Shown: positions 38,901-49,006, counted from the first letter of the stretch. The stretch is 64,000 nucleotides of DNA from Rivihabitans pingtungensis (GCF_003201855.1 NZ_QJKI01000001.1:124001-188000); one strand, 5' to 3'. Notes: generated by a model from the letters alone, not told the origin. Translations and numbers: made by a program.

Positions 38901-38936
38901 AAAACGGCGGCCGCTGCATGTTGGCAGCGGCCGCCG
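38901..38936 (-). terminator. Intrinsic terminator of dxs
   Basis: A perfect 13-bp GC-rich stem (CGGCGGCCGCTGC with its complement, 6-nt loop) at 38905-38936 is followed on the minus strand by TTTT. It lies 27 bp past the dxs stop. Confidence 0.85.
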
Positions 38937-38963
38937 ATGGGTGGCAGGTCTGTCAGAAAGAGA

Positions 38964-40838
38964 TCAGGCTTCGCTGTCTGCCAGCCGCGCCCGCACGCTG
39001 GCCTCCAGCCCGGCGGCGTCCAGCCCGCACTCGGACAGCAACAAGGCGGGGTCGCCGTGTTCGACATAGCTGTCGGGCAGGCCCAGTTGCAGACAGGGTG
39101 TGTCCAGCCCAGCGGCGGCCAGCGCTTCCAGCACCGCGCTGCCGGCGCCGCCCTGGATGACGTTTTCTTCCACGGTGACCAGCAGGCGATGGCTGGCGGC
39201 CAGCTGGCGCACCAGCGCTTCGTCCAGCGGTTTGACAAAGCGCATATCAGCCACCGTAGCGTTCAGCGCCTCGGCGGCGGCCATCGCCGGGGAGAGCATG
39301 CTGCCAAAGGCCAGAAATGCCACGCCGCCATCGCCCTGACGGCGGATATGGCCCTGGCCGACCGGCAGCGCGGTCATGTCGCTCTGGATATGCGCGCCGG
39401 GCCCGGTGCCGCGCGGGTAGCGCACTGCCGTGGGCGCGTCCAGGGTGAAGGCGGTGTACAGCATCTGCCGACATTCGTTTTCGTCGGACGGCGCCATCAC
39501 CACCATATTGGGGATGCAGCGCAAAAAGGACAAATCAAACGCGCCAGCGTGGGTGGGGCCGTCAGCGCCGACCAGGCCGGCGCGGTCGATGGCGAACACC
39601 ACCGGCAGGTTTTGCAGCGCCACGTCGTGAATCAGCTGGTCGTAAGCGCGTTGCAAAAAGGTGGAGTAAATCGCCACCACCGGCTTGATGCCCTCACAGG
39701 CCAGCCCGGCGGCAAAGGTGACGGCGTGTTGCTCGGCGATGCCCACGTCAAAATAGCGGTCAGCGTATTCGCCGGCAAAGCGCACCATGCCCGAGCCTTC
39801 GCGCATGGCCGGGGTGATGCCCACCAGCCGGCGATCCTGCTTGGCCATATCGCACAGCCAGTCGCCAAACACCTGGGTGTAGCTGGGCTTGCCGCCGCCC
39901 TTGCCGCCAGCCAGGCCGTTTTCCGGGCTGAAGCGCGACACGCCGTGGTAGGCAATCGGGTCTTTTTCCGCCAGCTTGTAGCCCTGGCCTTTTTTGGTGA
40001 CGACGTGCAGAAACTGCGGGCCCTTGAGCTTGCGCACATTGCCCAGGGTTTCCACCAGGGTGTCCAGGTCGTGGCCGTCGATCGGGCCAAGATAGTTAAA
40101 GCCAAATTCTTCAAACAACGCGCCGGGGGTGATCATGCCCTTGACGTGTTCTTCCGCGCGCTTGACCAGCGCATGCACCGGCGGGGCCATGCCCAGCACC
40201 TTGCTGGAGCCTTCTTTGACTGCGGCGTAAAAGCGCCCGGACATCAGCTTGGTCAGATAGTGGTTGAGCGCGCCAACATTGGGCGAAATCGACATATCGT
40301 TGTCGTTGAGGATCACCAGCAGGTCGGTGTCCATCGCCCCGGCGTTGTTCAGCGCCTCGAAGGCCATGCCGGCGGTCATCGCGCCATCGCCAATCACCGC
40401 CACCACCTTGCGTGCCTGGCCTTGTGTGCGGGCGGCGGCGGCCATGCCCAGCGCGGCGCCAATTGAGGTAGACGAATGGCCGACGCCAAAGGTGTCGTAT
40501 TCAGACTCTTCCCGCTTGGGAAAGCCGGCCAGGCCGTCTTTCATGCGCATGGTGTCCATGCGCGCGCGCCGGCCGGTGAGAATTTTGTGCGGATAAGTCT
40601 GGTGGCCCACGTCCCACACCAGGCGGTCGTGCGGGGTGTCGAACACATAGTGCAGCGCCACGGTCAGCTCGATGCAGCCCAGGTTGGAGGCAAAGTGGCC
40701 GCCGGTCTGGCTGACCGACTCCACCAGAAACTCGCGCAGCTCGCGCGCCAGTTGCGGCAGCTGGCGGCGCTCCAGCCGGCGCAGGTCAGAAGGCAGGTCA
40801 ATGGTGTCGAGCAGGGGATAGCGTGCGGCAGAGGTCAT
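38964..40838 (-). CDS. dxs: 1-deoxy-D-xylulose-5-phosphate synthase
   Basis: This thiamine-diphosphate enzyme condenses pyruvate and glyceraldehyde 3-phosphate in the first step of the MEP isoprenoid pathway. It has 624 residues, normal for Dxs. It shows [34 protein letters not shown], the ThDP motif [18 protein letters not shown] and [15 protein letters not shown]. The start [13 protein letters not shown] is chosen; the frame remains open upstream antisense to ispA. It is downstream of ispA (13-bp gap) and xseB, the common xseB-ispA-dxs operon. Confidence 0.97.
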   Translation of the reverse strand: MTSAARYPLLDTIDLPSDLRRLERRQLPQLARELREFLVESVSQTGGHFASNLGCIELTVALHYVFDTPHDRLVWDVGHQTYPHKILTGRRARMDTMRMKDGLAGFPKREESEYDTFGVGHSSTSIGAALGMAAAARTQGQARKVVAVIGDGAMTAGMAFEALNNAGAMDTDLLVILNDNDMSISPNVGALNHYLTKLMSGRFYAAVKEGSSKVLGMAPPVHALVKRAEEHVKGMITPGALFEEFGFNYLGPIDGHDLDTLVETLGNVRKLKGPQFLHVVTKKGQGYKLAEKDPIAYHGVSRFSPENGLAGGKGGGKPSYTQVFGDWLCDMAKQDRRLVGITPAMREGSGMVRFAGEYADRYFDVGIAEQHAVTFAAGLACEGIKPVVAIYSTFLQRAYDQLIHDVALQNLPVVFAIDRAGLVGADGPTHAGAFDLSFLRCIPNMVVMAPSDENECRQMLYTAFTLDAPTAVRYPRGTGPGAHIQSDMTALPVGQGHIRRQGDGGVAFLAFGSMLSPAMAAAEALNATVADMRFVKPLDEALVRQLAASHRLLVTVEENVIQGGAGSAVLEALAAAGLDTPCLQLGLPDSYVEHGDPALLLSECGLDAAGLEASVRARLADSEA

Positions 40839-40851
40839 GCGGAAACCCAAA

Positions 40852-41748
40852 TCAGAACGAACGGACAACGATATAGTCAGCCAGCGCGCGCAAGCGTTCC
40901 GCGCGGGCGCCAAATGGCTCCAGCGCGGCAAACGCCTGGTCGCGCAGCTCGCGCGCCATGCGCCGCGCCTCGGCCAGGCCCAGCAGGCTGACATAGGTGG
41001 GCTTGTCGTGGGCGGCGTCTTTGCCGGCGGTTTTGCCCAGCGTGGCGCTGTCGGCTTCGCAGTCCAGCACATCGTCCACCACCTGGAAGGCCAGGCCGAT
41101 CACCCGAGAAAAATGATCCAGCCGGCCCATCTGCTCGGCTGGCAGCGCCTCGCCCGCCAGCGCGCCCAGCAGCACCGAGGCGCGGATCAGCGCGCCGGTT
41201 TTCAGCGCGTGCATGAATTCCAGCTGCGGCAGGTTCAGCGCCTGGCCCACCGAGGCCAGATCAATTGCCTGGCCGCCGGCCATGCCCAAGGGGCCCGAGG
41301 CGTGCGCCAGCAGGCGCAGCATGTCCAGCTGGCGGGCCGGCTCCACGCCCAGCTCGGGCGCGGCCAGCACGGCAAAGGCCTGGGTTTGCAGCGCGTCGCC
41401 GGCCAACAGCGCGGTGGCTTCGTCAAACGCCACATGGCAGGTGGCCTTGCCGCGACGCAGCACGTCGTCGTCCATGCACGGCAGGTCGTCGTGCACCAGC
41501 GAATAGGCATGAATCATCTCCACCGCCGCCGCCGCGCGCGCCAGCGCACCGGCCGGGGCCTGGCCCAGCTCGCCAGCGGCGTAGGTGAGCAGCGCGCGCA
41601 CGCGCTTGCCGCCGCCCAGCGTGGCGTAGCGCATCGCCTGGTTCAGCGCGCGCGGCTCGTGGTCGGCAGACGGCAGCAGCGCGTCCAGTGTGGTTTCCAT
41701 CTCTTGCTGGATGGCGGTCATCCAGCCCAAAAACGCCGCGTCAGACAT
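40852..41748 (-). CDS. ispA: Farnesyl diphosphate synthase
   Basis: This is a short-chain polyprenyl synthase of 298 residues that makes geranyl and farnesyl diphosphate. The first Asp-rich motif is in [18 protein letters not shown] (near 90) and the second in [13 protein letters not shown] (near 235). [10 protein letters not shown] near the N terminus binds pyrophosphate. It overlaps xseB by 8 bp and is followed by dxs, linking the start and early chain-elongation steps of isoprenoid synthesis in one operon. Confidence 0.96.
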   Translation of the reverse strand: MSDAAFLGWMTAIQQEMETTLDALLPSADHEPRALNQAMRYATLGGGKRVRALLTYAAGELGQAPAGALARAAAAVEMIHAYSLVHDDLPCMDDDVLRRGKATCHVAFDEATALLAGDALQTQAFAVLAAPELGVEPARQLDMLRLLAHASGPLGMAGGQAIDLASVGQALNLPQLEFMHALKTGALIRASVLLGALAGEALPAEQMGRLDHFSRVIGLAFQVVDDVLDCEADSATLGKTAGKDAAHDKPTYVSLLGLAEARRMARELRDQAFAALEPFGARAERLRALADYIVVRSF

Positions 41749-41977
41749 CTGCGCCCTCCAGGGTCAGCGGTTTGAGTTCGCCGTTTTCCAGCACGCTGAG
41801 CTGTTGCTCGGCCTGCGCCAGCCGCGCCTGGCAAAAGCGGATCAGCTCGCTGCCTTGTTGATAGGCGGCCAGCGAGGCTTCCAGCGGCAGTTGGCCGCTT
41901 TCCATGTCGCGGATCAGGGTTTCCAGACGGGAGACGGCTTCTTCAAATGAAGCCGGGGCAGGCGCGGTGTGGGCCAT
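41741..41977 (-). CDS. xseB: Exodeoxyribonuclease VII small subunit
   Basis: This 78-residue helical protein has the family core [19 protein letters not shown] and [18 protein letters not shown]. It forms exonuclease VII with the XseA large subunit, which is encoded elsewhere. It is first in the xseB-ispA-dxs operon. Confidence 0.95.
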   Translation of the reverse strand: MAHTAPAPASFEEAVSRLETLIRDMESGQLPLEASLAAYQQGSELIRFCQARLAQAEQQLSVLENGELKPLTLEGADV

Positions 41978-42018
41978 GATGAACAGAAGAAATGCAAACC
42001 CCCGGATTGTAGCCGCTT

Positions 42019-42047
42019 AGAGGGGCTAACAAAACCCTTCTGGCGTG
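42019..42047 (+). repeat. Fragment of the dispersed palindromic element
   Basis: AGAGGGGCTAACAAAACCC followed by TTCTGGCG matches the left end of the element. The rest has diverged. It lies in the divergent promoter region between xseB and dnaX. Confidence 0.6.
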
Positions 42048-42202
42048 TGGCGTCTGTCCATGCGGTTGGTATTGATGTGGCCGCCTCGGGCCACCCGGCC
42101 GGGTTTTGTCGGTCATGCCAGGCCCTCGTGCCGGCCAGCGGCCCCTGCTGGCTGCGCGCGCCAACTGCCGGCCGGCCGGCAAATCGGGTAGAATCCGCGC
42201 CC

Positions 42203-44338
42203 ATGACCTATCAAGTTCTTGCCCGCAAGTGGCGCCCCAAGCGTTTTGCCGATCTGGTCGGCCAGGAGCATGTGGTGCGCGCCCTGTCCAATGCGTTGAT
42301 CGAACAGCGCCTGCATCACGCCTACCTGCTGACCGGCACGCGCGGCGTGGGCAAAACCACCATTGCCCGCATTCTGGCGAAAAGCCTGAACTGTGAAACC
42401 GGCGTGGGCGCCGAGCCGTGCGGCGTGTGCGCCGCCTGTCGGCAGATCGACGCCGGCCGGTTTGTGGACTTGCTGGAAATCGACGCCGCCAGCAACACCG
42501 GCATCGACAATATCCGCGAAGTGCTGGACAACGCCCAGTACGCGCCCAGCGTGGGCCGCTTCAAGGTGTACATCATCGACGAAGTGCACATGCTGTCCAA
42601 GTCGGCGTTCAACGCCATGCTGAAAACGCTGGAAGAACCGCCCGCCCACGTCAAATTCATTCTGGCCACCACCGACCCGCAAAAAGTGCCGGTCACCGTG
42701 CTGTCGCGCTGTTTGCAATTCTCGCTGCGCAATATGACCCCGCAGCAGGTGGCGGCGCATCTGGCGCATGTGCTGGATACCGAACAAGTCAGCTACGAGC
42801 CGGCCGCGCTCACCCTGCTGGGCCGCGCGGCGTCTGGCTCGATGCGCGATGCGCTGTCGCTGCTGGACCAGGCCATTGCCTACGGCATTGGCGAAGTGCG
42901 CGAAGAAGGCGTGCGCGCCATGCTGGGCGCGGTGGACCGCCGTTATCTGTTCACCCTGCTGGCGGCGCTGGCCGACGGCGACGGCGCGGCGCTGATGGCC
43001 GAGGCCGAGCAACTGGCCGCGCGCAGCATTGGTTTTGACTCAGCGCTGCACGAAATGGCCCAGCTGCTGTACCAGATCACCCTGGCGCAAACCGTGCCGG
43101 CGGCGCTGGCCGCCGACGAGCCGGAGCGCGACGCCATTCTGGCCCTGGCCGGCGTGCTGCCGCCCAGCGATGTGCAGCTGTATTACCAAATCGCCATCAC
43201 CGGCCGCCGCGACCTGGCGCTGGCCCCGGACGAACACGCCGGCTTTAATATGGCGCTGCTGCGCATGCTGGCGTTTCACCCGGCCAATCTGCCCGCCAGC
43301 GCGCCGGCCCCGGTTTCTGCGGCGGCCGCGCCGCCCAGCCCCGCGCCCAGCAGCGCGCCGGCAGCACACCCCGCCGCCGCTGCGCCGCCCGCAAGCCCGG
43401 CCAGCCTGGCCGCATCCGCCCCGGCGGCCGCCAGTCAGGATGGCGCTGGCGCACGCGGGGTGCTGGCCAAGCTGCTGAGCAAGCGCAGCGGCCAGGGTGA
43501 GCGCGCCAGCGCGCCGCCGCCCGCCGCGCCGCGCCGTGCGGAAACGCCGCCGGCCCCGGCCGAACCAGAACCCGAGCCTGCCTATCTGCGCGAAGCGCCG
43601 CCGTGGGAAGACCTGCCGCCGCCAGAAGGCAGCCTGCCGCACCGCCCCGGCGCGGCGATGGCCAACGCCGCGCCAGAACCAGCGCCGACCCCAGCGCCGA
43701 TGCCTGAGCCCCGCCCGGCCCCAACGCCGCCGCCGATGACGCCGCCGATGACGCCGCCGATGACGCCGCCGATGACGCCGCCAGCGGCGGACACCCCGCC
43801 GTGGGAAGAATCCGCCCCGGCGCCGCGCCAGCCAGAACCGCCCGCGCCGCTTGCCCAAGCCGCCGAGCCGGCAGCGCCACCGCCTGCCGCTGCGCCTGTC
43901 GCCCCGGCGTCGGTCAGCGCGCCTGCTGACGCCGACGCCGCGCCCTTGTTCTCGGGCAATTGGGGCGAGCTGATTGCCGGCCTGCGCGAGCGCCTGGGCG
44001 CCAAAGAAATCATGCTGGCGCAAAACGCCGAGCTGACCGGCGTGCGCGGCAATCTGTTCTGCCTGCGCGCGCCGCCGCAGTTCCGCTTTAGCGCCACGCC
44101 CGAGGTGCAAGCGCTCCTGGCGCAAGCGCTGAGCGAGGCGCTGGGCGCCCCCGTGCAGCTGGACGTGGCGCTGGGCGAGATCAGCGGCGAAACCCCGTTC
44201 ATGCAACAGCAGCGTCTGCGCGGCGAAGCCCTGGAGGCGGCGCGCGAGCGGCTGCAACAAGACCCGGTCGTGATGGCCCTGGTGCGCGAATTTGACGCCA
44301 CCCTGCGCCCCGACTCTATTCAACCCGTTCAGGAGTGA
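42203..44338 (+). CDS. dnaX: DNA polymerase III subunit tau
   Basis: This is the clamp-loader ATPase, 711 residues. The start MTYQVLARKWRPKRF is the typical DnaX N terminus. The Walker A is TGTRGVGKTT (near 45), a zinc site CGVCAACRQ lies near 75, the DEVHMLSKSAFNAML Walker B follows, and the sensor is LSRCLQF. A long Pro/Ala-rich linker (about 365-580) contains four tandem MTPP units encoded by a perfect 12-bp repeat (about 43735-43785). The C terminus resembles the tau polymerase-binding domain. No A-AAA-AAG slippery site for gamma was found. It is followed 6 bp later by ybaB and then recR. Confidence 0.96.
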   Translation: MTYQVLARKWRPKRFADLVGQEHVVRALSNALIEQRLHHAYLLTGTRGVGKTTIARILAKSLNCETGVGAEPCGVCAACRQIDAGRFVDLLEIDAASNTGIDNIREVLDNAQYAPSVGRFKVYIIDEVHMLSKSAFNAMLKTLEEPPAHVKFILATTDPQKVPVTVLSRCLQFSLRNMTPQQVAAHLAHVLDTEQVSYEPAALTLLGRAASGSMRDALSLLDQAIAYGIGEVREEGVRAMLGAVDRRYLFTLLAALADGDGAALMAEAEQLAARSIGFDSALHEMAQLLYQITLAQTVPAALAADEPERDAILALAGVLPPSDVQLYYQIAITGRRDLALAPDEHAGFNMALLRMLAFHPANLPASAPAPVSAAAAPPSPAPSSAPAAHPAAAAPPASPASLAASAPAAASQDGAGARGVLAKLLSKRSGQGERASAPPPAAPRRAETPPAPAEPEPEPAYLREAPPWEDLPPPEGSLPHRPGAAMANAAPEPAPTPAPMPEPRPAPTPPPMTPPMTPPMTPPMTPPAADTPPWEESAPAPRQPEPPAPLAQAAEPAAPPPAAAPVAPASVSAPADADAAPLFSGNWGELIAGLRERLGAKEIMLAQNAELTGVRGNLFCLRAPPQFRFSATPEVQALLAQALSEALGAPVQLDVALGEISGETPFMQQQRLRGEALEAARERLQQDPVVMALVREFDATLRPDSIQPVQE

Positions 44339-44344
44339 CACACC

Positions 44345-44671
44345 ATGTTCAATAAAGGCGGCATCGCCGGGCTGATGAAGCAAGCCCAACAAATGCAAGA
44401 AAACATGAAAAAAGCCCAGGAACAGCTGGCGACCATCGAGGTCGAGGGCCAGTCCGGGGCCGGCATGGTCAAAGTGGTGATGACCTGCCAGCACGACATC
44501 AAGCGCGTCAGCATCGACGACAGCGTGATGGACGACAAAGAAATGCTGGAAGACCTGGTCGCCGCCGCGGTGAATGACGCCGTGCGCAAAGTCGAAAGCA
44601 CCACGCAAGAAAAAATGTCCGGCTTCACCGCCGGCCTGAACCTGCCGCCGGGCCTGAAACTGCCGTTCTGA
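44345..44671 (+). CDS. ybaB: YbaB/EbfC family nucleoid-associated protein
   Basis: This 108-residue protein starts [25 protein letters not shown] and ends [12 protein letters not shown], both family hallmarks. It is a dimeric DNA-binding protein of the tweezers fold. It sits in the conserved order dnaX-ybaB-recR, 6 bp after dnaX. Confidence 0.96.
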   Translation: MFNKGGIAGLMKQAQQMQENMKKAQEQLATIEVEGQSGAGMVKVVMTCQHDIKRVSIDDSVMDDKEMLEDLVAAAVNDAVRKVESTTQEKMSGFTAGLNLPPGLKLPF

Positions 44672-44755
44672 TCCCCGCCCTGGCCTGCCGCCCCCGCGTG
44701 CGCTCATCGTGCGCGGGGGCGGCTGCCTGTTTGCCGGAACCCCGCCGGATGCCCC

Positions 44756-45361
44756 ATGAAAAACCCGCCCAGTCTTGACCAACTGATCAGCGCCTTGCGC
44801 GTGCTGCCCGGCGTTGGCCCCAAATCCGCCCAGCGCATGGCCTATCACCTATTGCAACGCGACAAGCCCGGCGCAGAAAAACTCGCCCGCGCGCTGGAAC
44901 ACGCGCTCAGCCACATCGGCCATTGCCAACGCTGCAACACCTTCAGCGAAACCCCGCTGTGCGCGCTGTGCGCCGACCCGGCGCGCCGTCAGGATCAACT
45001 CTGTGTGGTGGAAATGCCCGCCGACATGCTCACCCTGGAGCACACGCAAAGCTACGATGGCCTGTATTTTGTGCTGATGGGCCGGCTGTCGCCGCTGGAT
45101 GGCATTGGCCCGCGCGATTTGCCGCTGGAAAAACTCGCCCATCGCGCGCTGGATGGCGCGGTGCGCGAGGTGATTCTGGCCACCAATTTCACCGCCGAGG
45201 GCGAAACCACCGCGCATGCCTTGTCCGAGCTGCTCAAGGGCCACGGCCTGACGCTGACGCGCATGGCGCGCGGCCTGCCGGTGGGCGGCGAGCTGGAGCA
45301 CACCGACCCTGGCACGCTGGCACAGGCGCTGTTTGAGCGGCGCGGGGTGACGGGCGGCTAG
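44756..45361 (+). CDS. recR: Recombination protein RecR
   Basis: This RecFOR pathway protein has 201 residues. The helix-hairpin-helix is in [20 protein letters not shown], the four-Cys zinc finger in [16 protein letters not shown], and the Toprim motif in [16 protein letters not shown]. The C-terminal Walker-B-like [18 protein letters not shown] is present. It is third in dnaX-ybaB-recR. The stop codon TAG lies in the CTAG of an adjoining palindromic element. Confidence 0.97.
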   Translation: MKNPPSLDQLISALRVLPGVGPKSAQRMAYHLLQRDKPGAEKLARALEHALSHIGHCQRCNTFSETPLCALCADPARRQDQLCVVEMPADMLTLEHTQSYDGLYFVLMGRLSPLDGIGPRDLPLEKLAHRALDGAVREVILATNFTAEGETTAHALSELLKGHGLTLTRMARGLPVGGELEHTDPGTLAQALFERRGVTGG

Positions 45362-45425
45362 GCGCACGACCGCAGACAACGGCAAGGTCGCGCGACAAGG
45401 CCAGGAGGGTTTTGTGAGCCGCTCT
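45357..45425 (-). repeat. Partial dispersed palindromic element at the recR stop
   Basis: On the minus strand this reads GAGCGGCTCACAAAACCCTC, then CCTGGCCTTGTCGCGCGACC, and ends in CGTGCGCCTAG, where recR coding sequence begins. About half the element is present. It lies between the convergent recR and pseudouridine synthase genes. Confidence 0.8.
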
Positions 45426-46129
45426 TAATCCAACGCTACCCCCGTCGGCATTTCTGCCTCCAGCCTTGCCCGACCCGCCGCCAGCAGCGCCGCCATCTGC
45501 GCCTGGCTGTCTGGCGCGGTAAACCACTGGCCGCGACTGGGCAGGCAGGTGTAGGTCCAGCGCTGGCCGTCCAGGGCAAAGCTCAGCAGCGCGGCGTGCA
45601 GATAGCCACGGTCGCTGTCGTGCTGGGCCGGGCCATACAGCGCATCGCCCAGAATCGGTGCGCCCAGGCTTTTCAGCGCCACCCGCAGCTGGTGGGTGCG
45701 GCCGGTGTAGGGGCGCAAAAGGTAAAGGCGCAGGCCGGGGGCCAGGCTGACGCTGTCAAACCAGGTGACGGCCGGGTTGGCGCGGCTGTGCAGCAGCTTC
45801 CAGCCGCCGCGGCGGGATTTTTCCATATCGCCCTTTACCCAGCCTTGCTTTTTACTCGGCTTGCCCGGCGCAATGGCCAGATACAGCTTGCCCACCTCGC
45901 CGGCCTGCCAGGCGCGGCCCAGCGCGGCGGCGGTGGCGGGGTCGCGGGCGAACAGCAGCAGGCCGGAGGTGATGGCGTCCAGCCGATGCACCGGGTACAG
46001 CGCCGGCAGGCCGGTGGCGGCGCGCAGGGCGTCCAGCAGACCGATGTCGGCGTCTTCGCGGTGAAACGACACATCCGGGTGTTTATCGATCAACACCCAG
46101 CGCTCGGTGACGGCCAGCACCTCAAACAT
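45425..46129 (-). CDS. RluA-family RNA pseudouridine synthase
   Basis: This 234-residue synthase has the catalytic Asp in YPVHRLDAITSGLLLFA (near 50) and the RPYTGRTHQLRVALKSLGAPILGDALYG motif. It resembles the short TIGR01621-type RluA relatives; the RNA target is not known. Its start overlaps the end of the upstream cupin gene by 8 bp. The order mnmC, cupin, pseudouridine synthase on the minus strand looks like one operon, two of its members being RNA modifiers. Confidence 0.88.
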   Translation of the reverse strand: MFEVLAVTERWVLIDKHPDVSFHREDADIGLLDALRAATGLPALYPVHRLDAITSGLLLFARDPATAAALGRAWQAGEVGKLYLAIAPGKPSKKQGWVKGDMEKSRRGGWKLLHSRANPAVTWFDSVSLAPGLRLYLLRPYTGRTHQLRVALKSLGAPILGDALYGPAQHDSDRGYLHAALLSFALDGQRWTYTCLPSRGQWFTAPDSQAQMAALLAAGRARLEAEMPTGVALD

Positions 46130-46499
46130 CGCTGGCCTCGTCGATCAGTTCAGTGTCGGTGTGGGCGTAGGCCGGCGCGCAGCAGCACAGCACGGCCAGC
46201 TCGGCCGGGCCGGGGTTGTCCAGCCAGTGCACGCAGCCGGGGGCAATGCGCGCGGTGTCGCCGGCTTGCAGCCACACTTTTTGCCCATCGCGGTACAGCC
46301 AGGCGGCGCCGGCAGTGACGTGGTAGAGCTCTTCGCTGCGCGCGTGGCGGTGCGCCAGCGTGCGCCCGCCGGCTGGCACGCGCGCCTCGGCCAGGCTTTG
46401 TCCATGGTTGCCGTGCACGTCCGGGTGCATCAGCTCGCGGATCTCCGAGCCATCCTTGGTGCGATAGGGCGGGCAGTCGGCGTAGTGAGAGACAGTCAT
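46122..46499 (-). CDS. Small cupin-domain protein
   Basis: This 125-residue single cupin has AHRHARSEELYHVTAGAAWLY (motif 1 with metal-ligand His and Glu) and GDTARIAPGCVHWLDNPG (motif 2). It may be a mannose-6-phosphate-isomerase-like or dioxygenase-type cupin; its function is unknown. The start MTVSHYADCPPYRT uses the ATG of a TGATG junction with the mnmC stop, so translation is probably coupled to mnmC. Confidence 0.82.
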   Translation of the reverse strand: MTVSHYADCPPYRTKDGSEIRELMHPDVHGNHGQSLAEARVPAGGRTLAHRHARSEELYHVTAGAAWLYRDGQKVWLQAGDTARIAPGCVHWLDNPGPAELAVLCCCAPAYAHTDTELIDEASDV

Positions 46500-48484
46500 C
46501 AGGCGCGCCCCGGGGCGTGGCGGCGCTTTTGCGCGCGCCATAAAAAACGGTTGGGGTGCAGGGCGTCCAGCAGCGGCTGCGGCAGCGGCGCCGGTTCGTG
46601 GTTGAGCATGGCCGCCAGCAGCTCGCCGGCCAGCGGCGCAGTCACCAAGCCGCGCGAGCCATGCGCCAGCGAGACATACAGCCCCGGCAGCCACGGCGCG
46701 TCTGGCCCCGGCTGACGTGGGCCGCAGCGCTCGGGGGCCGGGTAGACGTCGGCAAAGGCGGCAGCGTCGGCCACCGGGCCGACCAAGGGCAGATAGTCCG
46801 GCGTGGTGGCGCGCCAGCCAGAACGGCCGTCCAGCGCCTGCGCGCTGAGCGCCTCGCCCCCCAATCGCCGCCAGACGTCCGGGCTGAGCGCGGCCAGTTT
46901 ATCCAGGTTTTCTTGATGCTCTTCGGTGGTGACGGCCAGTTGCTCGGCCTGAAAACGGAAAGTCGCGCCAAAGCAGTGGCGGCCATGGCGGGCCGGCGAG
47001 ATATACGACTCGCCGCACACCACCGCGCGCAGCGCCAGGCTGGCCTCGGTGGCCGGCGCATGGCTGACTTGGCCGCGAATCGGCTTGATCGGCAAATGCG
47101 CCAGCTGGCTGAACTGGCCGGCCTGATGGGCGTTGGCTGCCACCACCACCGGCGCCTGCCACTGGCGGCCGTCCGCCGCGCGCGCCTGCCATTGTTCGCC
47201 GTCGTGCTCCAGCGCGACGATGTCCGCCCCGCAACACACCGTCACCCCCGGCGTGGCCGCCAGTTGGCGCACCCAGGCCGGCGGGTGCACCCAGCCGCCC
47301 TGGGCAAACCACAGCCCGCCATGCGGCAAGGCCACCCCGGCCAGCGCGCTGGCCTGCGCCGCATCCACCGGGCGCAGCAGCGCCTCGGGCAGGCCCAGCG
47401 CCGCCAGGCCGGCGTGCCGCTGGGCTTCGTCTGCGTCAAAACTCTGCTGAACAATGCCGCAGGCGTCCCAATCCTCGCCAGCGCGCAGCTGCCGGGGCAG
47501 CTGGCGCAGGCTGTAGGCGTAGCCGGACAATAACAAACGGGTGAGCGGGGTGAGGTGCGGCGACAATTTGGTGTGCAGCACGCCCTGGGCATTGCCAGAA
47601 GCGCCGTCGGCCAGCGCCGCTTTTTGCTCCAGTAGGGTTACCGCCCAGCCGCGCCGCGCCAGCGCCGCCGCCGCCGCCGCGCCGGCAATGCCGCCGCCCA
47701 GCACCAGCGCGCGTCGCTGGCCGGTGTGGCGCGGCCAGGCAAACCACGGCGCGCGCCAGGCCGGCGCGGGCGGCGCGGCCAGCTCGCCGCACAGCATATG
47801 CCGCTTGCTGCCAAAGCCAGCCACCCGCCGCACGCTAAAGCCCGCCTCGGCCAGGCCGCGCTTGACCACGCCGGCAGAAGTAAACGTGGCGTAACTGGCC
47901 CCCGGCGCCGACAGCCGCGCCAGCTGGGCAAACAGCGCGGGCGACCAAAGCTCCGGGTTGCGCGCCGGGGCAAAGCCATCCAGAAACCAAGCGTCCACCG
48001 CGCTGCTGGCGGCGTCCAGCTGCGGCAGGGTGTCCAGCGCGTCGCCCACCAGCAAGGTGAGCGTGACTGCGCCCTCATCAAAACTGAAGCGATGCCAGCC
48101 CGGCCCCAGCGCGGCATATTGCGCCAGCAGCGCCTGGCTGAACTCGGCCAGCTCGGGCCACAAGGCCAGCGCGCGCGCCAGCTGCTCGGGGGGGATGGGG
48201 TATTTTTCCGTGCTGATCACATGCAGCCGGGCGCCCGCTGGCGCACAGCGCCGCCACAGCTGCCAGGCGCACAAGACATTCAGCCCGGTGCCAAAGCCGG
48301 TCTCGCCCAGCACAAAGCGGCCATCCGCAGGCAAGGCCGCCCAGCGCTCGGCCAGGCGGTTATGCGCCAGAAACACATGGTGGGTTTCATCCAGGCCGCT
48401 ATCGCGGGAGAAATACACATCGCCAAACCGGGTGGACACCGGCTGGCCATCCTGCCAATCCAGCAGGGGGCTTGAAGCAGTCAT
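46499..48484 (-). CDS. mnmC: Bifunctional tRNA 5-methylaminomethyl-2-thiouridine synthesis enzyme MnmC
   Basis: MnmC, 661 residues, finishes the mnm5s2U34 modification of tRNA. The N-terminal half (1-240) is the SAM methyltransferase, with VLGETGFGTGLNVLCAWQ and WFLDGFAPARNPELWS. The C-terminal half is the FAD oxidoreductase, beginning ALVLGGGIAGAAAAAALARRG near 260. Both domains are intact. Its stop joins the cupin start (TGATG). Confidence 0.96.
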   Translation of the reverse strand: MTASSPLLDWQDGQPVSTRFGDVYFSRDSGLDETHHVFLAHNRLAERWAALPADGRFVLGETGFGTGLNVLCAWQLWRRCAPAGARLHVISTEKYPIPPEQLARALALWPELAEFSQALLAQYAALGPGWHRFSFDEGAVTLTLLVGDALDTLPQLDAASSAVDAWFLDGFAPARNPELWSPALFAQLARLSAPGASYATFTSAGVVKRGLAEAGFSVRRVAGFGSKRHMLCGELAAPPAPAWRAPWFAWPRHTGQRRALVLGGGIAGAAAAAALARRGWAVTLLEQKAALADGASGNAQGVLHTKLSPHLTPLTRLLLSGYAYSLRQLPRQLRAGEDWDACGIVQQSFDADEAQRHAGLAALGLPEALLRPVDAAQASALAGVALPHGGLWFAQGGWVHPPAWVRQLAATPGVTVCCGADIVALEHDGEQWQARAADGRQWQAPVVVAANAHQAGQFSQLAHLPIKPIRGQVSHAPATEASLALRAVVCGESYISPARHGRHCFGATFRFQAEQLAVTTEEHQENLDKLAALSPDVWRRLGGEALSAQALDGRSGWRATTPDYLPLVGPVADAAAFADVYPAPERCGPRQPGPDAPWLPGLYVSLAHGSRGLVTAPLAGELLAAMLNHEPAPLPQPLLDALHPNRFLWRAQKRRHAPGRA

Positions 48485-48562
48485 GCGCGGTCAAACATCA
48501 GCAAATATAAAGCCGGATGATAGCCCACAGGGTGGGTGTGGTGCGACCTGGCTTCATATGGT

Positions 48563-48666
48563 TTAAGCGTCGCGCGCACAACCCCGTGCAGCGGTCCTGA
48601 TGAGGTGTGCGGCCGCAGACACCGGCCAGGCCGCGCAACAACGTCAGGAGGGTTGGCGGCGCTAAG
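48563..48666 (-). repeat. Divergent copy of the dispersed palindromic element
   Basis: On the minus strand it reads CTTAGCGCCGCCAACCCTCC, TGACGTTGTTGCGCGGCC and GTCTGCGGCCGCACACC, aligning along the whole family with many changes. It lies between mnmC and the DUF2834 gene; the stop codon TAG of the latter is inside its outer end. Confidence 0.65.
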
Positions 48667-49006
48667 CAAATATTGCACGAGCCGTGCGCGCCCGCTCGCG
48701 CAGCGCCAAAAACAAAGGCAAAGCCAGCGACACTCCCACGGTGAACAAGGCCAGCACCGCCAGCCACGCCCACGGCGTGCGCGCCCGGCGCTGCTCGTGG
48801 GCGATGAACACCAGCAAGGCCACCCCCGAAAACACCACATCCGCCCAGGCAAACGCACTGACCGGCGTCGCCCACGCCGTATGCAGCAACAGCGGCAAAG
48901 CCAGGCCATGCGCGCCCAGCCAGGGCAAAAAACACCCCAGGGGAATCACCGCCCCCGCCACGCTGAGCGCCAGATAGACATGAAACATCGACACCCCGCG
49001 CATCAT
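48662..49006 (-). CDS. DUF2834 small membrane protein
   Basis: This 114-residue protein (108 if the ATG at 48988, behind GGGG, is used) has three hydrophobic segments at about 10-30, 48-68 and 80-100. It matches the DUF2834 pattern of small integral membrane proteins with no known function. The first possible ATG overlaps the stop of the LRR-Roc-COR-TIR gene as TGATG, so the two are likely translated from one message. Whether it is a functional partner or simply the next gene is open. Confidence 0.65.
   Translation of the reverse strand: MMRGVSMFHVYLALSVAGAVIPLGCFLPWLGAHGLALPLLLHTAWATPVSAFAWADVVFSGVALLVFIAHEQRRARTPWAWLAVLALFTVGVSLALPLFLALRERARTARAIFA

Noticed and set aside
42203..44338. Programmed frameshift in dnaX producing gamma
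   Set aside because: No A-AAA-AAG type slippery heptamer was found in the expected region, so only tau is annotated.
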